Assembly: GCA_031280955.1 (NCBI GenBank)
Contig: JAITGA010000009.1
Coordinates: 1 to 64,000, forward strand
DNA length: 64,000 nucleotides
Origin: Lachnospiraceae bacterium
Lineage (GTDB): Bacteria > Bacillota > Clostridia > Lachnospirales > Lachnospiraceae
Direction of reading: 5' to 3'
The notes beneath the pieces are model-generated. The model was not told the DNA's origin. It searched no databases and saw only the letters and a list, made by a program, of their open reading frames with translations. Positions 23,950 through 33,887 of the stretch are shown here, one piece after another (the stretch's first letter is position 1; the number at the start of each line of letters is the position of its first letter). Position numbers and translations under genes: made by a program.

Positions 23950-25803
23950 ATGAAAATGAGGTATGAAGTGAAATACAAAGCTACAAACAAACATCGGGGC
24001 AAAGGAGACAGGTACAAAGCGGCGGACAAGGAACGACCAGGTAGTACCAACAAAAATATCAATATCACCAAAAAAAGCTCCGTTGATTTGAACAAGAATA
24101 TCAAGATCAAGAAGAACGCCAAAGGTAAAGCTGTCGCTATCATTGACCGCTCCGATGAACCGGGTAAGGATGTTGAAGCCATCATTGATTCTTACTCCCT
24201 CCCGGTAAGTTTTGGCGAAAAGGCATTACTGCAAGCAGAAGTGGCAGCAAGGGAAGTCACAGGGAGCAATCCGGGAAATCGCCGTGACTTACGCAATCTG
24301 ACGATGTACACCATTGACGGCGCAGATGCCAAGGACTTGGATGATGCTGTCAGTCTGGAAAAAGAGGATGAAAACTACCGACTGGGTGTACATATTGCCG
24401 ATGTCGCCGGTTTCGTGAGGGAAAACTCGGCACTTGACCGGGAAGCGCGGCGGCGGGGGACGAGTACATATTTGGCAGACCGTGTCATTCCCATGTTGCC
24501 GGAGGTTTTGTCGAATGGGGTTTGTTCATTAAATACAGGGTGTGACCGCTTGACGGTTTCTTGCTTGATGTTGGTATCACCGAATGGCGAGGTACTGGAG
24601 TATGAAATCGCCGAGACTTTAATCAACGTAGACAAACGCCTGACCTATGATATGGTCACGGCGATGCTGGCAAAGAGAGATGAAACTGATAACAAAGCCG
24701 CAGCTGACACGCACTGCGAATCAACAGCTAATAACGGCGGGTTATCGTCCGCTACTGATATAGAAGATAGTGCATTGCTAACGACCATCCTCATGATGGA
24801 GAGGTTGGCAATAATTTTACGAAAGAAACGCAAAAAGCGCGGGGCAATAGATTTTGAGTTTCCCGAATGTGTGATGGAATTAGATGATGCTGGTGTTCCT
24901 GTAGAGATAAGCGCGAAATGGCCGACCAATGCAACCAGAATCATTGAAGAGTTCATGCTCCTTGCCAATGAAACGGTTGCCGCCCACTTTAATCAATTGA
25001 AAGTTCCTTTTATCTACCGCACCCATGATGACCCCGATCCACAAAAGATAGAGGAGCTGCGGGTTAGCCTGGATGGGTTTAGTAATAAAGCAAATGGTGT
25101 GAAACCTACTTCCAAAAGGGAGAAAGAGAAACGGAAAAGAAGAAGACCGCTCAAGCGTGAAAGCGGGATAGTAAAGAGAATCAGACCTCGTGATGTTCAG
25201 GAAATACTGCGAAAGGCGGCGGGTACGCCATATGAAGCAACGGTCAACCTGATGACCTTGCGGAGTATGAAACGTGCTGAATATACGTGTGTACGTGGCA
25301 AAACCAGTCATTTTGGGCTCGCAAGCCCATGTTACTGCCATTTCACATCACCAATCAGACGCTACCCTGACTTGCAAATCCAGCGTATTATCAAAGAGCA
25401 TTTGCATGGTAAACTAAGTCAAGGACGAAAGGAGCATTATCTATCAATACTTGGTGAGGTGGCGCAAAACTCCTCGGCTCGTGAACGGCGGGCAGAGGAA
25501 GCAGAGCGGGAAGTGGAAAAGATGAAAAAAGCGCATTACATGGAATCGCGTGTCGGTTCGGTGTATGATGGGGTCATCTCGGGAATTACCAAGTGGGGAA
25601 TTTATGTGGAACTGGAAAACACGATCGAGGGTTTGGTGCATATTACGAATCTTGGAAATGACTATTATTACTTTGACGAAGGAGCTTGCCGCCTTGTCGG
25701 ACGGCGTAGCGGCAGCATGTTCTGTCTCGGTCAGTCGGTCAGGATATGGGTTAAAAATGCTGACAAATGGCGGCAGATAATAGATTTTGAGTTGGCGAAT
25801 TAA
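23950..25803 (+). CDS. rnr: RNase R-like exoribonuclease lacking cold-shock domains
   Basis: A 617-residue RNase II-family enzyme. The RNB catalytic site is DGADAKDLDD (123-132); HFGLASPCYCHFTSPIRRYPDL (about 453-474) is the second signature; an S1 domain follows (about 535-615). It degrades structured RNA 3' to 5' and works with tmRNA in quality control, which fits the smpB-ssrA neighbours. AAGGA precedes ATG 23,950, so the start is real. Standard RNase R is 700 residues or more with a helix-turn-helix and two cold-shock domains first; here they are replaced by about 60 Lys-rich residues. A Lys/Arg-rich insertion lies near residue 390. Confidence 0.9.
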   Translation: MKMRYEVKYKATNKHRGKGDRYKAADKERPGSTNKNINITKKSSVDLNKNIKIKKNAKGKAVAIIDRSDEPGKDVEAIIDSYSLPVSFGEKALLQAEVAAREVTGSNPGNRRDLRNLTMYTIDGADAKDLDDAVSLEKEDENYRLGVHIADVAGFVRENSALDREARRRGTSTYLADRVIPMLPEVLSNGVCSLNTGCDRLTVSCLMLVSPNGEVLEYEIAETLINVDKRLTYDMVTAMLAKRDETDNKAAADTHCESTANNGGLSSATDIEDSALLTTILMMERLAIILRKKRKKRGAIDFEFPECVMELDDAGVPVEISAKWPTNATRIIEEFMLLANETVAAHFNQLKVPFIYRTHDDPDPQKIEELRVSLDGFSNKANGVKPTSKREKEKRKRRRPLKRESGIVKRIRPRDVQEILRKAAGTPYEATVNLMTLRSMKRAEYTCVRGKTSHFGLASPCYCHFTSPIRRYPDLQIQRIIKEHLHGKLSQGRKEHYLSILGEVAQNSSARERRAEEAEREVEKMKKAHYMESRVGSVYDGVISGITKWGIYVELENTIEGLVHITNLGNDYYYFDEGACRLVGRRSGSMFCLGQSVRIWVKNADKWRQIIDFELAN

Positions 25804-25812
25804 GGTAAAGAG

Positions 25813-26280
25813 ATGAAAAAAGAACGCATGAAATTAGTAGCGAATAACAAAAAGGCTTATCATGATTACTTCATTGAAGAGAAGATGGAAGCCGGTATCG
25901 TCTTGCACGGAACTGAGGTGAAATCGCTCCGCATGGGAAAATGCAGTATCAAGGAAGCTTATATCAAAATTGAAAACGGTGAGGTATTTGCCCACGGAAT
26001 GCACATCAGCCCCTATGAGAAAGGCAATATTTTCAACAAAGACCCGTTGCGGATAAAGAAGCTGCTCCTGCATAAGGCAGAAATCCGGCGATTGGCAGTC
26101 AGTATTGCTGAAAAGGGTTATACGGTCGTGCCGCTACAGGTATATTTCCGTGATGGTCTGGCAAAGGTGGAGATAGGTATTGCCAAAGGTAAGAAAAACT
26201 ACGATAAACGCCATGACCTTGCCGCCAAGAGCCAGAAGCGAGAGGCCGAAAAAGAAATGAAAGTACGGTTACGGGTGTAA
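25813..26280 (+). CDS. smpB: SsrA-binding protein SmpB
   Basis: A 155-residue protein. [29 protein letters not shown] is the SmpB opening; [24 protein letters not shown] is the C-terminal tail that enters the mRNA channel. It escorts tmRNA to stalled ribosomes. It starts ten bases after rnr and is clearly in one operon with it; ssrA lies 830 bases downstream. Confidence 0.96.
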   Translation: MKKERMKLVANNKKAYHDYFIEEKMEAGIVLHGTEVKSLRMGKCSIKEAYIKIENGEVFAHGMHISPYEKGNIFNKDPLRIKKLLLHKAEIRRLAVSIAEKGYTVVPLQVYFRDGLAKVEIGIAKGKKNYDKRHDLAAKSQKREAEKEMKVRLRV

Positions 26281-26292
26281 ATCTCCCTATCC

Positions 26293-26353
26293 CGTCATTG
26301 CGAGGCGGTTTTACACGCCGAAGCAATCCATTGCAAACAACAGTGCAAAATGA
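26293..26353. repeat. REP-like palindromic element
   Basis: CGTCATTGCGAGGCGG opens the element, an internal hairpin GGCG/CGCC follows, then AAGCAATCC, and it closes with CAAAATGACG, complementary to the start. This is the well-known CGTCATTGCGAGG...GCAATCC type of interspersed repeat. Confidence 0.65.
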
Positions 26354-26457
26354 CGAGCTTTTCAACTAGACAGCGACAAAGGTTTCTTTTATAATAAGAT
26401 AACAACAGCAGACACACTACGGCATCGTGGTGCATAGTCCGGAAAGAAGAGGTCAAA

Positions 26458-27054
26458 ATGAAGAAAATTCTCATCATCGGTGATACGGTATCACCTTACC
26501 ACCCGCTCAACTGTGTATTTCCGCTCAGTAAGTTGCTTAGTGAGTCGAAGCTCACCTTTACCAATGATTATGACTTTTTTACGAAGCTTACCGACTATGA
26601 CTTGCTGATCGGCTTTGTGGATGCGTGGTTCAAGGAACTGGAAGCCGACCAAGCCAATGCTCTGCTTTCATATTTGGATAACGGCGGCAAAATCCTCAGT
26701 ATTCACACCGGGATGTCGATTCAGGCAACAGAGGCACTTGCTCCTGTTCATGGGGCGAAGTTCATCGACCATCCGCCTTATTGCAGCTTGACGATCAACC
26801 TAAAGCAGGGACATCCGCTTACCGAGGGGATAGGGGATTTCACGATAAATGATGAACCGTACCAGTTTGAGGTCTATGATGAACTGGATATCTTCGCTTC
26901 GTATGAGTACGAGGGAACGGTTATCCCAGCTGCTTGGAGAAAAAACATCGGCCAGGGAGAGTTAGTCTATCTGATGCCGGGTCATGACGAGGCAGTTTTT
27001 GAAAATGAGGAATACCTGAAGCTGATCAAGAAGTGCGTGGAGTACCTGATATAA
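26458..27054 (+). CDS. ThuA-like protein
   Basis: A 198-residue protein of the ThuA/class I glutamine-amidotransferase-like fold: start KKILIIGDTVSPYHP, middle LLSYLDNGGKILSIHTGMS, GAKFIDHPPY, and late GELVYLMPGHDEAVFENEEY. ThuA domains are tied to sugar metabolism (trehalose use in Rhizobium) and lack the amidotransferase Cys. GAGGTCAAA precedes ATG 26,458. It is inserted between smpB and ssrA. Confidence 0.8.
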   Translation: MKKILIIGDTVSPYHPLNCVFPLSKLLSESKLTFTNDYDFFTKLTDYDLLIGFVDAWFKELEADQANALLSYLDNGGKILSIHTGMSIQATEALAPVHGAKFIDHPPYCSLTINLKQGHPLTEGIGDFTINDEPYQFEVYDELDIFASYEYEGTVIPAAWRKNIGQGELVYLMPGHDEAVFENEEYLKLIKKCVEYLI

Positions 27055-27108
27055 GATTTTCATGATGTCAGCCGAAATACTATTATATGTACCTTTACAA
27101 TTTCATAA

Positions 27109-27474
27109 GGGATAGTCAAGGTTTCGACAGGGATTTTGCAGCTGGAGAAGCTATCCGTTCCCCTTGCCTTGCAAGGGGTGGCGATACGTTAATCGCAAAC
27201 ACTAAACACAAACGCTGAAGATAATTTAGCATACGCTGCTTAAAGCAGCCGTCCGCCCCGATGCACCTGCACGTCGGGAATCGGGCGTCGCCTATGTAGG
27301 AAACGACACAGGTTAAGCTTTGCCCCTGTGGGCGTATAATGAAGCTACCGAACTGACAAGGGTGTCACTTTCCCGGTCAGCGGGGGAATCCGGGTTCGCC
27401 CACAACAAGTGACTATGATAGTAGAAGGACAGGGAATGAGTTCTTGGACGCGGGTTCGATTCCCGCCTATTCCA
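27109..27474 (+). ncRNA. ssrA: transfer-messenger RNA
   Basis: The 5' end GGGATAG (27,109-27,115) pairs with CTATTCC near the 3' end; GGTTTCGACAGG follows the start as usual, and the T-arm is CGGGTTCGATTCCCG. The reading segment GCT GAA GAT AAT TTA GCA TAC GCT GCT TAA encodes the tag AEDNLAYAA, close to clostridial tags such as AEDNFALAA. CCA is not encoded. A -10-like TACAAT lies seven bases ahead (27,096-27,101). It rescues stalled ribosomes with SmpB. Confidence 0.95.
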
Positions 27475-27481
27475 GCACCTA

Positions 27482-27514
27482 AAAAAGCGAATCGGATTTT
27501 TCGATTCGCTTTTT
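27482..27514 (+). terminator. intrinsic terminator of ssrA
   Basis: A perfect 13-base stem (AAAAAGCGAATCG with CGATTCGCTTTTT) around a seven-base loop, ending in a T run. Being symmetrical in A/T tails, it may also serve the converging histidine kinase gene. Confidence 0.85.
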
Positions 27515-27544
27515 GTGATAAATTTTTATTTACCTCTAAGACCA

Positions 27545-30448
27545 TCACCCCTCTTGAATCTGCTCCCGCAGTTTCAAAAGTGCCGCCGCTGCCTTTTCAA
27601 ACTCATAATCTTCGATGAACAGGATTAGCTCTTTTGCTCCGGGAATGATGTGGAGGGCGGCGAGCATTTCCACGCTCTCGGGATTGTTATTGGTGAGCAT
27701 AGGTGCGAGCTTGTCAAGCAAGGAAAGTGACTGGGAGGCATCAAAGGTTTGCAGTTCATTACTGAGGGAAGCTTCATCGGCAAGCAGTTTCAGTTCGCCA
27801 AGTACATGCGTCAGTTCAGTTTTGAGAGCCCCCATCCGTTTTTCCCAAATGGACACAGAATCATCGCGTAGCATCGCTTCCACCTCCGAGGCGGCGAAAC
27901 GAAGCCCGCTCATACCGATTAGCCCGGCATTACCTTTGAGGGTATGCGCCAGGCGATGTGCTAGTTTTGCATCACCGGCAACGACAGCTTCAGCGATTTC
28001 ATCATGGATATTTTGATTATTATGGTAAAAGCTCAGGCGCAGCTTGCGCTGTTGTTCGTCATTGTCATGAATATCCGCACCAATAGGCTCACTACTTATC
28101 GGCACGAGGTACTGGAGGAGGATATGCCAAAGCTCCTGTGACGTGAATGGTTTGCCGAGGCAATGCACCATGCCTTGCGCTTTATATTTTTCCAGTTCAC
28201 TGACCATTACATTTGCCGTCATCGCCACAATCGGCGTTCCGGTTTCCAGAGCCTGTATCTTGGCAGCGGCTTTCATACCGTCCATTATCGGCATATACAT
28301 ATCCATGAAAATCAGGTCAAAGGGCTTTTCATTTCGTTCCGCCCGTTCCTTGACGATATTGACACCCTCCCTGCCATTGTCGGCAGTCACGGTTAGTAGC
28401 CCGATATGGGAAAGATGAGCGCAAATGACCTGTTGGTTCATGGAATTGTCGTCACAGATAAGGATTAAGCCGTCAAAATGCGGTTTTTCGAGAAAATCCG
28501 TACTTGCTCGCTCTTGTACGCCTGCCGCTGATTGCGCCACATCAAAGGTCAGCTCAAAGTGGAAGGTACTGCCTTGCCCCGGTGAACTTTCGACCGTCAG
28601 CTTCCCGCCCATCAGTTCCACCATATTCCTAGCAATAGGAAGTCCCAGACCTGTTCCGCCAAAGTTGCGGGTGATACTGGAATCGGCTTGGACAAAGAGG
28701 GTAAAAATGCGGTCAACCTCTTCTTCGGTCATCCCGATACCGCTATCGATGACCTCAAAGGAAACAGTCGCTTGCCCCTCACTCGTATCTTTGATGGTGG
28801 AAGCGAGTTTGATAGTCCCTACCTCGGTGAACTTGACGGCATTGGAAAGCAGATTCATCAAAATCTGGTAGATTCTGACGGGATCACCCAAGAGTCTTTT
28901 CCCTTGTAAGGGTTCAGCATAAACGCTCAAATCCAGACCCTTTTCCCTTACATCCAGTAAGATGACGGACTGGCAGCGGGAGAAAACATCGCCCAAATCA
29001 AACGGTACATTCTCCAGTTCCATTTTTCCCGCTTCAATTTTGGAAAGATCGAGAATATCATTGATAATCCGCAAAAGCCACTTGGTACTGGAACTGATTT
29101 TGTCCAGGTAATCCTTTACCTGCGGTACGACTGCCATTTCCCGTGCCAACTCGGCAAAACCGACGATACTGTTCATTGGTGTGCGGATTTCATGGCTCAT
29201 CTTCGCAAGAAATTCTGACTTGGCAAGGTTTGCCATCTCGGCACTTTGCAAACGCCACTGCGCCGTGACATCGAAGACATAACCTTCCAAGAGGTATGGT
29301 GTGCCGTCCAGATTCCATTCGAGGACACGAGAACGTTCCCAGACCCATTTGATCGTACCATCAGGCAGGAGCAAGCGTTGTGTGTTTTCATATAACAAAC
29401 CCCGCCATAGGGTTTTCAATGCCAGTTCATTAACAGAATTGACATCATCAGGATGGCACATTGCCGTAAACATATTCTTCTTGTTGACCAGCTCCTCCGG
29501 AGTGTAACCAAGCAGTTCCTTTGAACCTTCGCTGACAAAAGTAAGCGTGTATTCGGGGCTATTACAAAGGCATTGATATGCCATACCCGGTAGATTGTTG
29601 ATAATAGCGTCAATTCGTGCCATCATCCGTTCGTTATTCGCTTCCGCCAGTTTCTTTTCGCTGACATCAAGGGCTGCACCCACCGATCTGACGGGGAGGC
29701 CGGAGCTGTCCCGCTGCGTAGCACAGATGGCGTGGATGTGAAGAATCTCCTCGCAGTTTTTCTTCATGATACGGTATTCGATATTAAACGGTGTTTCGCC
29801 GCTATAGTCACTGAGATGGGCGGTGAAAGCCTCATGAACCCGAGAACTATCATCAGGATGCAGTTGCTTCTGCCAACTCCCCAGCACATCGGGGAAATCG
29901 TTTTCGTCGTCAAAACCAAGCATATTACGGAACTCTTGCGACCATGTCAGTTTATTGGCGGTGGAAAGGGGATTATTGGGGACGATTTCCATATCCCAAA
30001 AGGCGATGTTGAGGATATCATAAGCCAGTTCAAATTTGTGAACATCATATTTACTGGAGCGTACCTTCTCCAGTATCTTGATTTGATTGGCAATCCGAAG
30101 CTTTACTGAGCGCGGGGAAAAAGGCTTGTGAATATAGTCGGCAGCTCCGAGGGATAGTGCCTGCTCTTCATCAGTAATATTGTCAAGCTCAGTAATGATG
30201 ATAATCGGGATATCAGCCGTTTTGGGTGAGCTTTTGAGCGTTTTCATGACAGCATAACCATCCATCACCGGCATTAGGATATCTAGCAGAACGATGTCGG
30301 GGGCGAACTTTTCCACCGCTGCAATCCCACTAATTCCGCTTTTGGCTACGTGGATGGTATACTCGTTTGACAGCGCATGGGTCAGTGTCAATATATTGGT
30401 ATTTTCGTCGTCAATTATCAGCAAGCTGTACTTGGCGGTTTTACTCAT
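27545..30448 (-). CDS. hybrid sensor histidine kinase (REC-PAS-PAS-HisKA-HATPase-REC-HPt)
   Basis: A 967-residue cytoplasmic hybrid kinase without membrane segments. Order: receiver with Asp56 (1-125), two PAS domains (about 135-400), HisKA with FLAKMSHEIRTPMNS (about 415), HATPase with GTGLGLPIARNMVELMGG (about 600), second receiver with LIFMDMYMPIMDG (about 665-780), and an Hpt domain with AHTLKGNAG (about 835). All phosphotransfer residues are present. The leading receiver suggests control by another kinase. It is divergent to the HD-GYP regulator 195 bases away, so the two may act together. Confidence 0.92.
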   Translation of the reverse strand: MSKTAKYSLLIIDDENTNILTLTHALSNEYTIHVAKSGISGIAAVEKFAPDIVLLDILMPVMDGYAVMKTLKSSPKTADIPIIIITELDNITDEEQALSLGAADYIHKPFSPRSVKLRIANQIKILEKVRSSKYDVHKFELAYDILNIAFWDMEIVPNNPLSTANKLTWSQEFRNMLGFDDENDFPDVLGSWQKQLHPDDSSRVHEAFTAHLSDYSGETPFNIEYRIMKKNCEEILHIHAICATQRDSSGLPVRSVGAALDVSEKKLAEANNERMMARIDAIINNLPGMAYQCLCNSPEYTLTFVSEGSKELLGYTPEELVNKKNMFTAMCHPDDVNSVNELALKTLWRGLLYENTQRLLLPDGTIKWVWERSRVLEWNLDGTPYLLEGYVFDVTAQWRLQSAEMANLAKSEFLAKMSHEIRTPMNSIVGFAELAREMAVVPQVKDYLDKISSSTKWLLRIINDILDLSKIEAGKMELENVPFDLGDVFSRCQSVILLDVREKGLDLSVYAEPLQGKRLLGDPVRIYQILMNLLSNAVKFTEVGTIKLASTIKDTSEGQATVSFEVIDSGIGMTEEEVDRIFTLFVQADSSITRNFGGTGLGLPIARNMVELMGGKLTVESSPGQGSTFHFELTFDVAQSAAGVQERASTDFLEKPHFDGLILICDDNSMNQQVICAHLSHIGLLTVTADNGREGVNIVKERAERNEKPFDLIFMDMYMPIMDGMKAAAKIQALETGTPIVAMTANVMVSELEKYKAQGMVHCLGKPFTSQELWHILLQYLVPISSEPIGADIHDNDEQQRKLRLSFYHNNQNIHDEIAEAVVAGDAKLAHRLAHTLKGNAGLIGMSGLRFAASEVEAMLRDDSVSIWEKRMGALKTELTHVLGELKLLADEASLSNELQTFDASQSLSLLDKLAPMLTNNNPESVEMLAALHIIPGAKELILFIEDYEFEKAAAALLKLREQIQEG

Positions 30449-30544
30449 AATTTTCCTGCTTTTCCAATAATTCCGATAGCTTCTTTCGTGTCCTTATCAT
30501 AGCACGGAAAACTATATCCCGCAATCACTAATATATTTGTATAT

Positions 30545-30574
30545 TTGTAAAGCCAATCGTGCAAAATATATAAT
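30545..30574 (+). promoter_or_regulatory. promoter of the signalling genes
   Basis: TTGTAA (30,545-30,550), 18-base spacer, TATAAT (30,569-30,574). An inverted repeat GACAGT (30,575-30,580) and ACTGTC (30,600-30,605) lies just downstream and could be an operator or leader hairpin. Confidence 0.55.
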
Positions 30575-30643
30575 GACAGTCAACCGTGTTTTGTGGTAAA
30601 CTGTCGGTGAGGCGTTTTTGCCTACAAAGACATGGAGACTTTC

Positions 30644-31735
30644 ATGAAGACGATATTTATTGTGGACGATAGCGAGCTTTTCCTGACATTAGCTAAGGAG
30701 GCTTTGGTTGAGCAATACGAAGTGATACCCCTTGCGTCGGCGAAACTGATGTTTGAGGAACTGGAAAAGACGAAGCCCGACATGATTTTACTCGATGTGG
30801 AAATGCCAGGCATGACCGGATTCGAGGCGATGAGCAAACTCAAAGCCGATGACTCGCCTTACCTTGATATCCCGGTGATTTTCCTGACAGGACTAAGCGA
30901 TACCGCCAATGAAGCGCGGGGGATAGAGCTGGGAGCAGTAGATTTCATTAGCAAACCTTTTTCCAAAATTGTCCTCAATAACCGCATCAGAAACCATTTG
31001 GAAATTGATCAAATGATTCGGGAGAGGACTGAGTATCTCGAAAAACAAAAGGAAGAGTTGGAAGAACAGGCGGAGCAATTAGTCTGTGTCCAAACGGGAC
31101 TGGTACAAACCTTTGCCGATGTCGTTGAAAGCCGTGACCCATGTACCGGCGGGCATATTGAGCGGACGGCAGCATATATGGATATCTTGATCAAAGCGAT
31201 GTTGGAGCGTGAAATATATGCCGAAGAGATTCGTGGTTGGAACATTGATTCGGTTACATCGTCGGCACGTCTTCACGACGTAGGCAAAATCACCATTTCC
31301 AACAATATCCTCAATAAGCCGGAGCGTTTGACCGAGGAAGAGTTTGATATCATCAAAACTCATACAAAAGCAGGAGCGCAGATTATCAACGGAGCGATGA
31401 AACAGGCAAGTGGTGCCGAGGTACTTTGTAATGCCAGATTGATTGCCGCCCATCATCATGAACGCTGGGATGGCAGCGGTTATCCCAATGGGCTTGCCGG
31501 CGAAGACATTCCCTTGCAGGGGCGGTTGATGGCGATAGTAGATGTATATGATGCCTTGGTAAGTGAGCGTCCTTACAAAAAGCCTTTTCCCCATGATATT
31601 GCCATGAGTATCATCGTCAATGATTCCGGTCGTCATTTCGACCCCAACATTGTCACCGTCTTCAAAGAAGTAAGTGAACAGGTGGATGAACTGCGGTTGG
31701 CTTTTTCACAACAGAAGATGAATATAGACGAGTAA
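30644..31735 (+). CDS. response regulator with HD-GYP domain
   Basis: A 363-residue protein from ATG 30,644 (GGAG at 30,635 gives proper spacing; ATG 30,632 is in frame but unsupported). Receiver 1-120 with Asp51 in LLDVEMPGMTG; a coiled linker; then an HD-GYP phosphodiesterase with SARLHDVGKI and HHHERWDGSGYPNGL. Such proteins degrade cyclic di-GMP when phosphorylated. The next gene, 18 bases on, encodes a GGDEF protein, so synthesis and breakdown may be balanced by one operon. Confidence 0.93.
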   Translation: MKTIFIVDDSELFLTLAKEALVEQYEVIPLASAKLMFEELEKTKPDMILLDVEMPGMTGFEAMSKLKADDSPYLDIPVIFLTGLSDTANEARGIELGAVDFISKPFSKIVLNNRIRNHLEIDQMIRERTEYLEKQKEELEEQAEQLVCVQTGLVQTFADVVESRDPCTGGHIERTAAYMDILIKAMLEREIYAEEIRGWNIDSVTSSARLHDVGKITISNNILNKPERLTEEEFDIIKTHTKAGAQIINGAMKQASGAEVLCNARLIAAHHHERWDGSGYPNGLAGEDIPLQGRLMAIVDVYDALVSERPYKKPFPHDIAMSIIVNDSGRHFDPNIVTVFKEVSEQVDELRLAFSQQKMNIDE

Positions 31736-31753
31736 TGGCGGGGGACGGAGAAG

Positions 31754-33877
31754 ATGGCAAGCACGAAGCGCAGCAAAAAACTCAATATCAAAAAGTTCCT
31801 TGGTACACTCCTTGACCCTCAGGACATGGAAGTGTTCGTGGTGAGGGGTAAGGGTTGTTCAATCCTTTTTGCCAACGAAAAAGCAAGCTTTCGCTTTGAT
31901 GACAGCATGGGTAAGTCACCGAGTTGCCGTGAGACCTTTGCCAAAAGCATCCCTGACCTATGTGATAACTGTCCATATGGCGGGGTCAATGTCAAGCTTG
32001 AATATCCTCCATGTGAAGTCAAGGAACAGGCAGGACGCACCCATATCGTGAAGTGTCATGCCGTCAATTGGGAAGACGGTCGCCCGGCGACAGTCTTTGT
32101 CCTGCGTGATATCACGGCAGAGGTGGAGACGAGACAGCACTTATACACGCTTGCTTATATAGACCATTTGACCAAGATACCCAACCGTCAGAAGCTAAAG
32201 GAAGACTTCACCGCCCTTGAAGACCGGATTATCAGCGGTCAGGCGGCAGGGGTGACGGCTCTCTTTGACCTCGACCGCTTCAAAGAAGTAAACGACCGCT
32301 ACGGTCACAATTCCGGTGACTTGATGCTACGCCGTCTGAGTGAACACTTACAGGATGACAAGGCTTTCGCGGGACATCTGTATCGGCTTGGCGGTGATGA
32401 GTTCGTGCTTTTATTCGCTGACCCAATCGGGCGTTTTGCTGACGATGAGGAAATGAAGAAGCATTATCAGGAGCTTTTGTCTAGGGCTTTACGCTCATAT
32501 ACACTGCCCAACATCAATGTCTCCTGTACGATAAGCGTAGGTGTTGCCCTCTTTCCCCGTCATGGCAACAATTTCTCCGATATCCTTCGCAAAGCTGATA
32601 TTGCTCTTTACCGTGCCAAGGAAGGCGGGCGTAATCAGGTAGCGTTTTTTGAAGATCAATATGAGGTGGCGCAGAAGTTCAAGGATTTGTTCATCAATAT
32701 TCAACCGCTTTTGCTTGGCAGCGGCAAGACTTTCGGCTATGAGCTGATAGACCGCGGCAATACCGGGGAAGTCGATGAGCAGTTCGTCAATCTAAGCGGT
32801 TTCAATCGCACCGTTGATGCCCTTGGACTCAAAGACATAGAAAGCGATCAGTATTATTTCATTTCGTTTTCGGCACAGCTACTCAATCCTGCCATCGCCA
32901 AACTGCTTCCCAAGGAGAAGTTTGTCATTCAGATTACCCCCGGCGAGGCTTTTACCGCCGAAGATATCAAGATTTGTATGGAGCTACGCAAAAAGGGTTA
33001 CAAACTCGCCATCAATGGACTTCACAGCAAGGCAGCGACAGCTGAGACGATGAAAATCGCCGATTATTTCAAGTTTGCCCCTGAGGACAAGGACTTTGAT
33101 GCGCAAAAACGTTTGATTTCCGCCAATTCCCGTGTCCGCTTTATTGCTGTCAATGTCAATTCCGGTCATGATTTTCAAGTGGCAAAGGAACACGGTTTCA
33201 AGCTATATCAAGGGTTTTACTTCAATGAGGGAGTCGTCGAGACCAAGACCAAGGAGCTTAGCCCCTTGAAGGTAAATTACCTACGTCTGCTCCGTCTTTC
33301 CAGTACTGACGGGCCGATGGATTTCCAAGAAATCAGCGCCATTATTTCTGCTGATGTCACCCTTACTTACAAACTGCTCAGGATACTCAACTCGGCGGCA
33401 GTAGGTCTTCGCAATGTTTCCTCAATAGCAATGGCAGTCGCTTATCTGGGTGAGGAGAACCTGAAAAAGTGGATATCCGTCCTTGCGCTCCGTGGTATTG
33501 CCGAGGATCAACCGGTCGAAATATTCCGGATGTCACTTATCCGTGCCCGCTTTGGCGAGCTTTTGGCACTCAATTTCCGCATCAAGTTTGACCCAAAGAA
33601 GATATTTATGGTGGGAATGCTTTCCTTGCTCCATGTGGTACTGGAAATACCCAAGGAACAGCTGATGAAGGATATGCCGGTAGCTGATGATGTCAGGGAA
33701 TCGCTACTCACCAAGAGCGGTATTTATGCGGGATTACTAAAGTTTTATGAAAACTATGAATATGCCAACTGGGATGATGTTTCGATTTTTATTGAAGAAC
33801 ATCGCTTAAACGCCCAGCATGTCAACGATACATATATCGAGGCAGTGAAATGGTATAATGACTTGATTCGTTCCTAG
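31754..33877 (+). CDS. PAS-GGDEF protein with EAL-like and HDOD domains
   Basis: A 707-residue protein. A Cys-bearing PAS-like sensor (CRETFAKSIPDLCDNCPYGG) occupies about 20-125; a diguanylate cyclase domain follows with an intact RLGGDEF near 211-217 and FDLDRFKEVNDRYGH. No RxxD inhibitory site is seen ahead of it. Residues about 305-505 resemble a degenerate EAL domain (FGYELIDRG start, no ExLxR), and the last 190 residues an HDOD domain. This EAL-like/HDOD pair is the YuxH architecture. It probably makes cyclic di-GMP in response to a PAS signal. Confidence 0.85.
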   Translation: MASTKRSKKLNIKKFLGTLLDPQDMEVFVVRGKGCSILFANEKASFRFDDSMGKSPSCRETFAKSIPDLCDNCPYGGVNVKLEYPPCEVKEQAGRTHIVKCHAVNWEDGRPATVFVLRDITAEVETRQHLYTLAYIDHLTKIPNRQKLKEDFTALEDRIISGQAAGVTALFDLDRFKEVNDRYGHNSGDLMLRRLSEHLQDDKAFAGHLYRLGGDEFVLLFADPIGRFADDEEMKKHYQELLSRALRSYTLPNINVSCTISVGVALFPRHGNNFSDILRKADIALYRAKEGGRNQVAFFEDQYEVAQKFKDLFINIQPLLLGSGKTFGYELIDRGNTGEVDEQFVNLSGFNRTVDALGLKDIESDQYYFISFSAQLLNPAIAKLLPKEKFVIQITPGEAFTAEDIKICMELRKKGYKLAINGLHSKAATAETMKIADYFKFAPEDKDFDAQKRLISANSRVRFIAVNVNSGHDFQVAKEHGFKLYQGFYFNEGVVETKTKELSPLKVNYLRLLRLSSTDGPMDFQEISAIISADVTLTYKLLRILNSAAVGLRNVSSIAMAVAYLGEENLKKWISVLALRGIAEDQPVEIFRMSLIRARFGELLALNFRIKFDPKKIFMVGMLSLLHVVLEIPKEQLMKDMPVADDVRESLLTKSGIYAGLLKFYENYEYANWDDVSIFIEEHRLNAQHVNDTYIEAVKWYNDLIRS

Positions 33878-33887
33878 AGGATAACCA

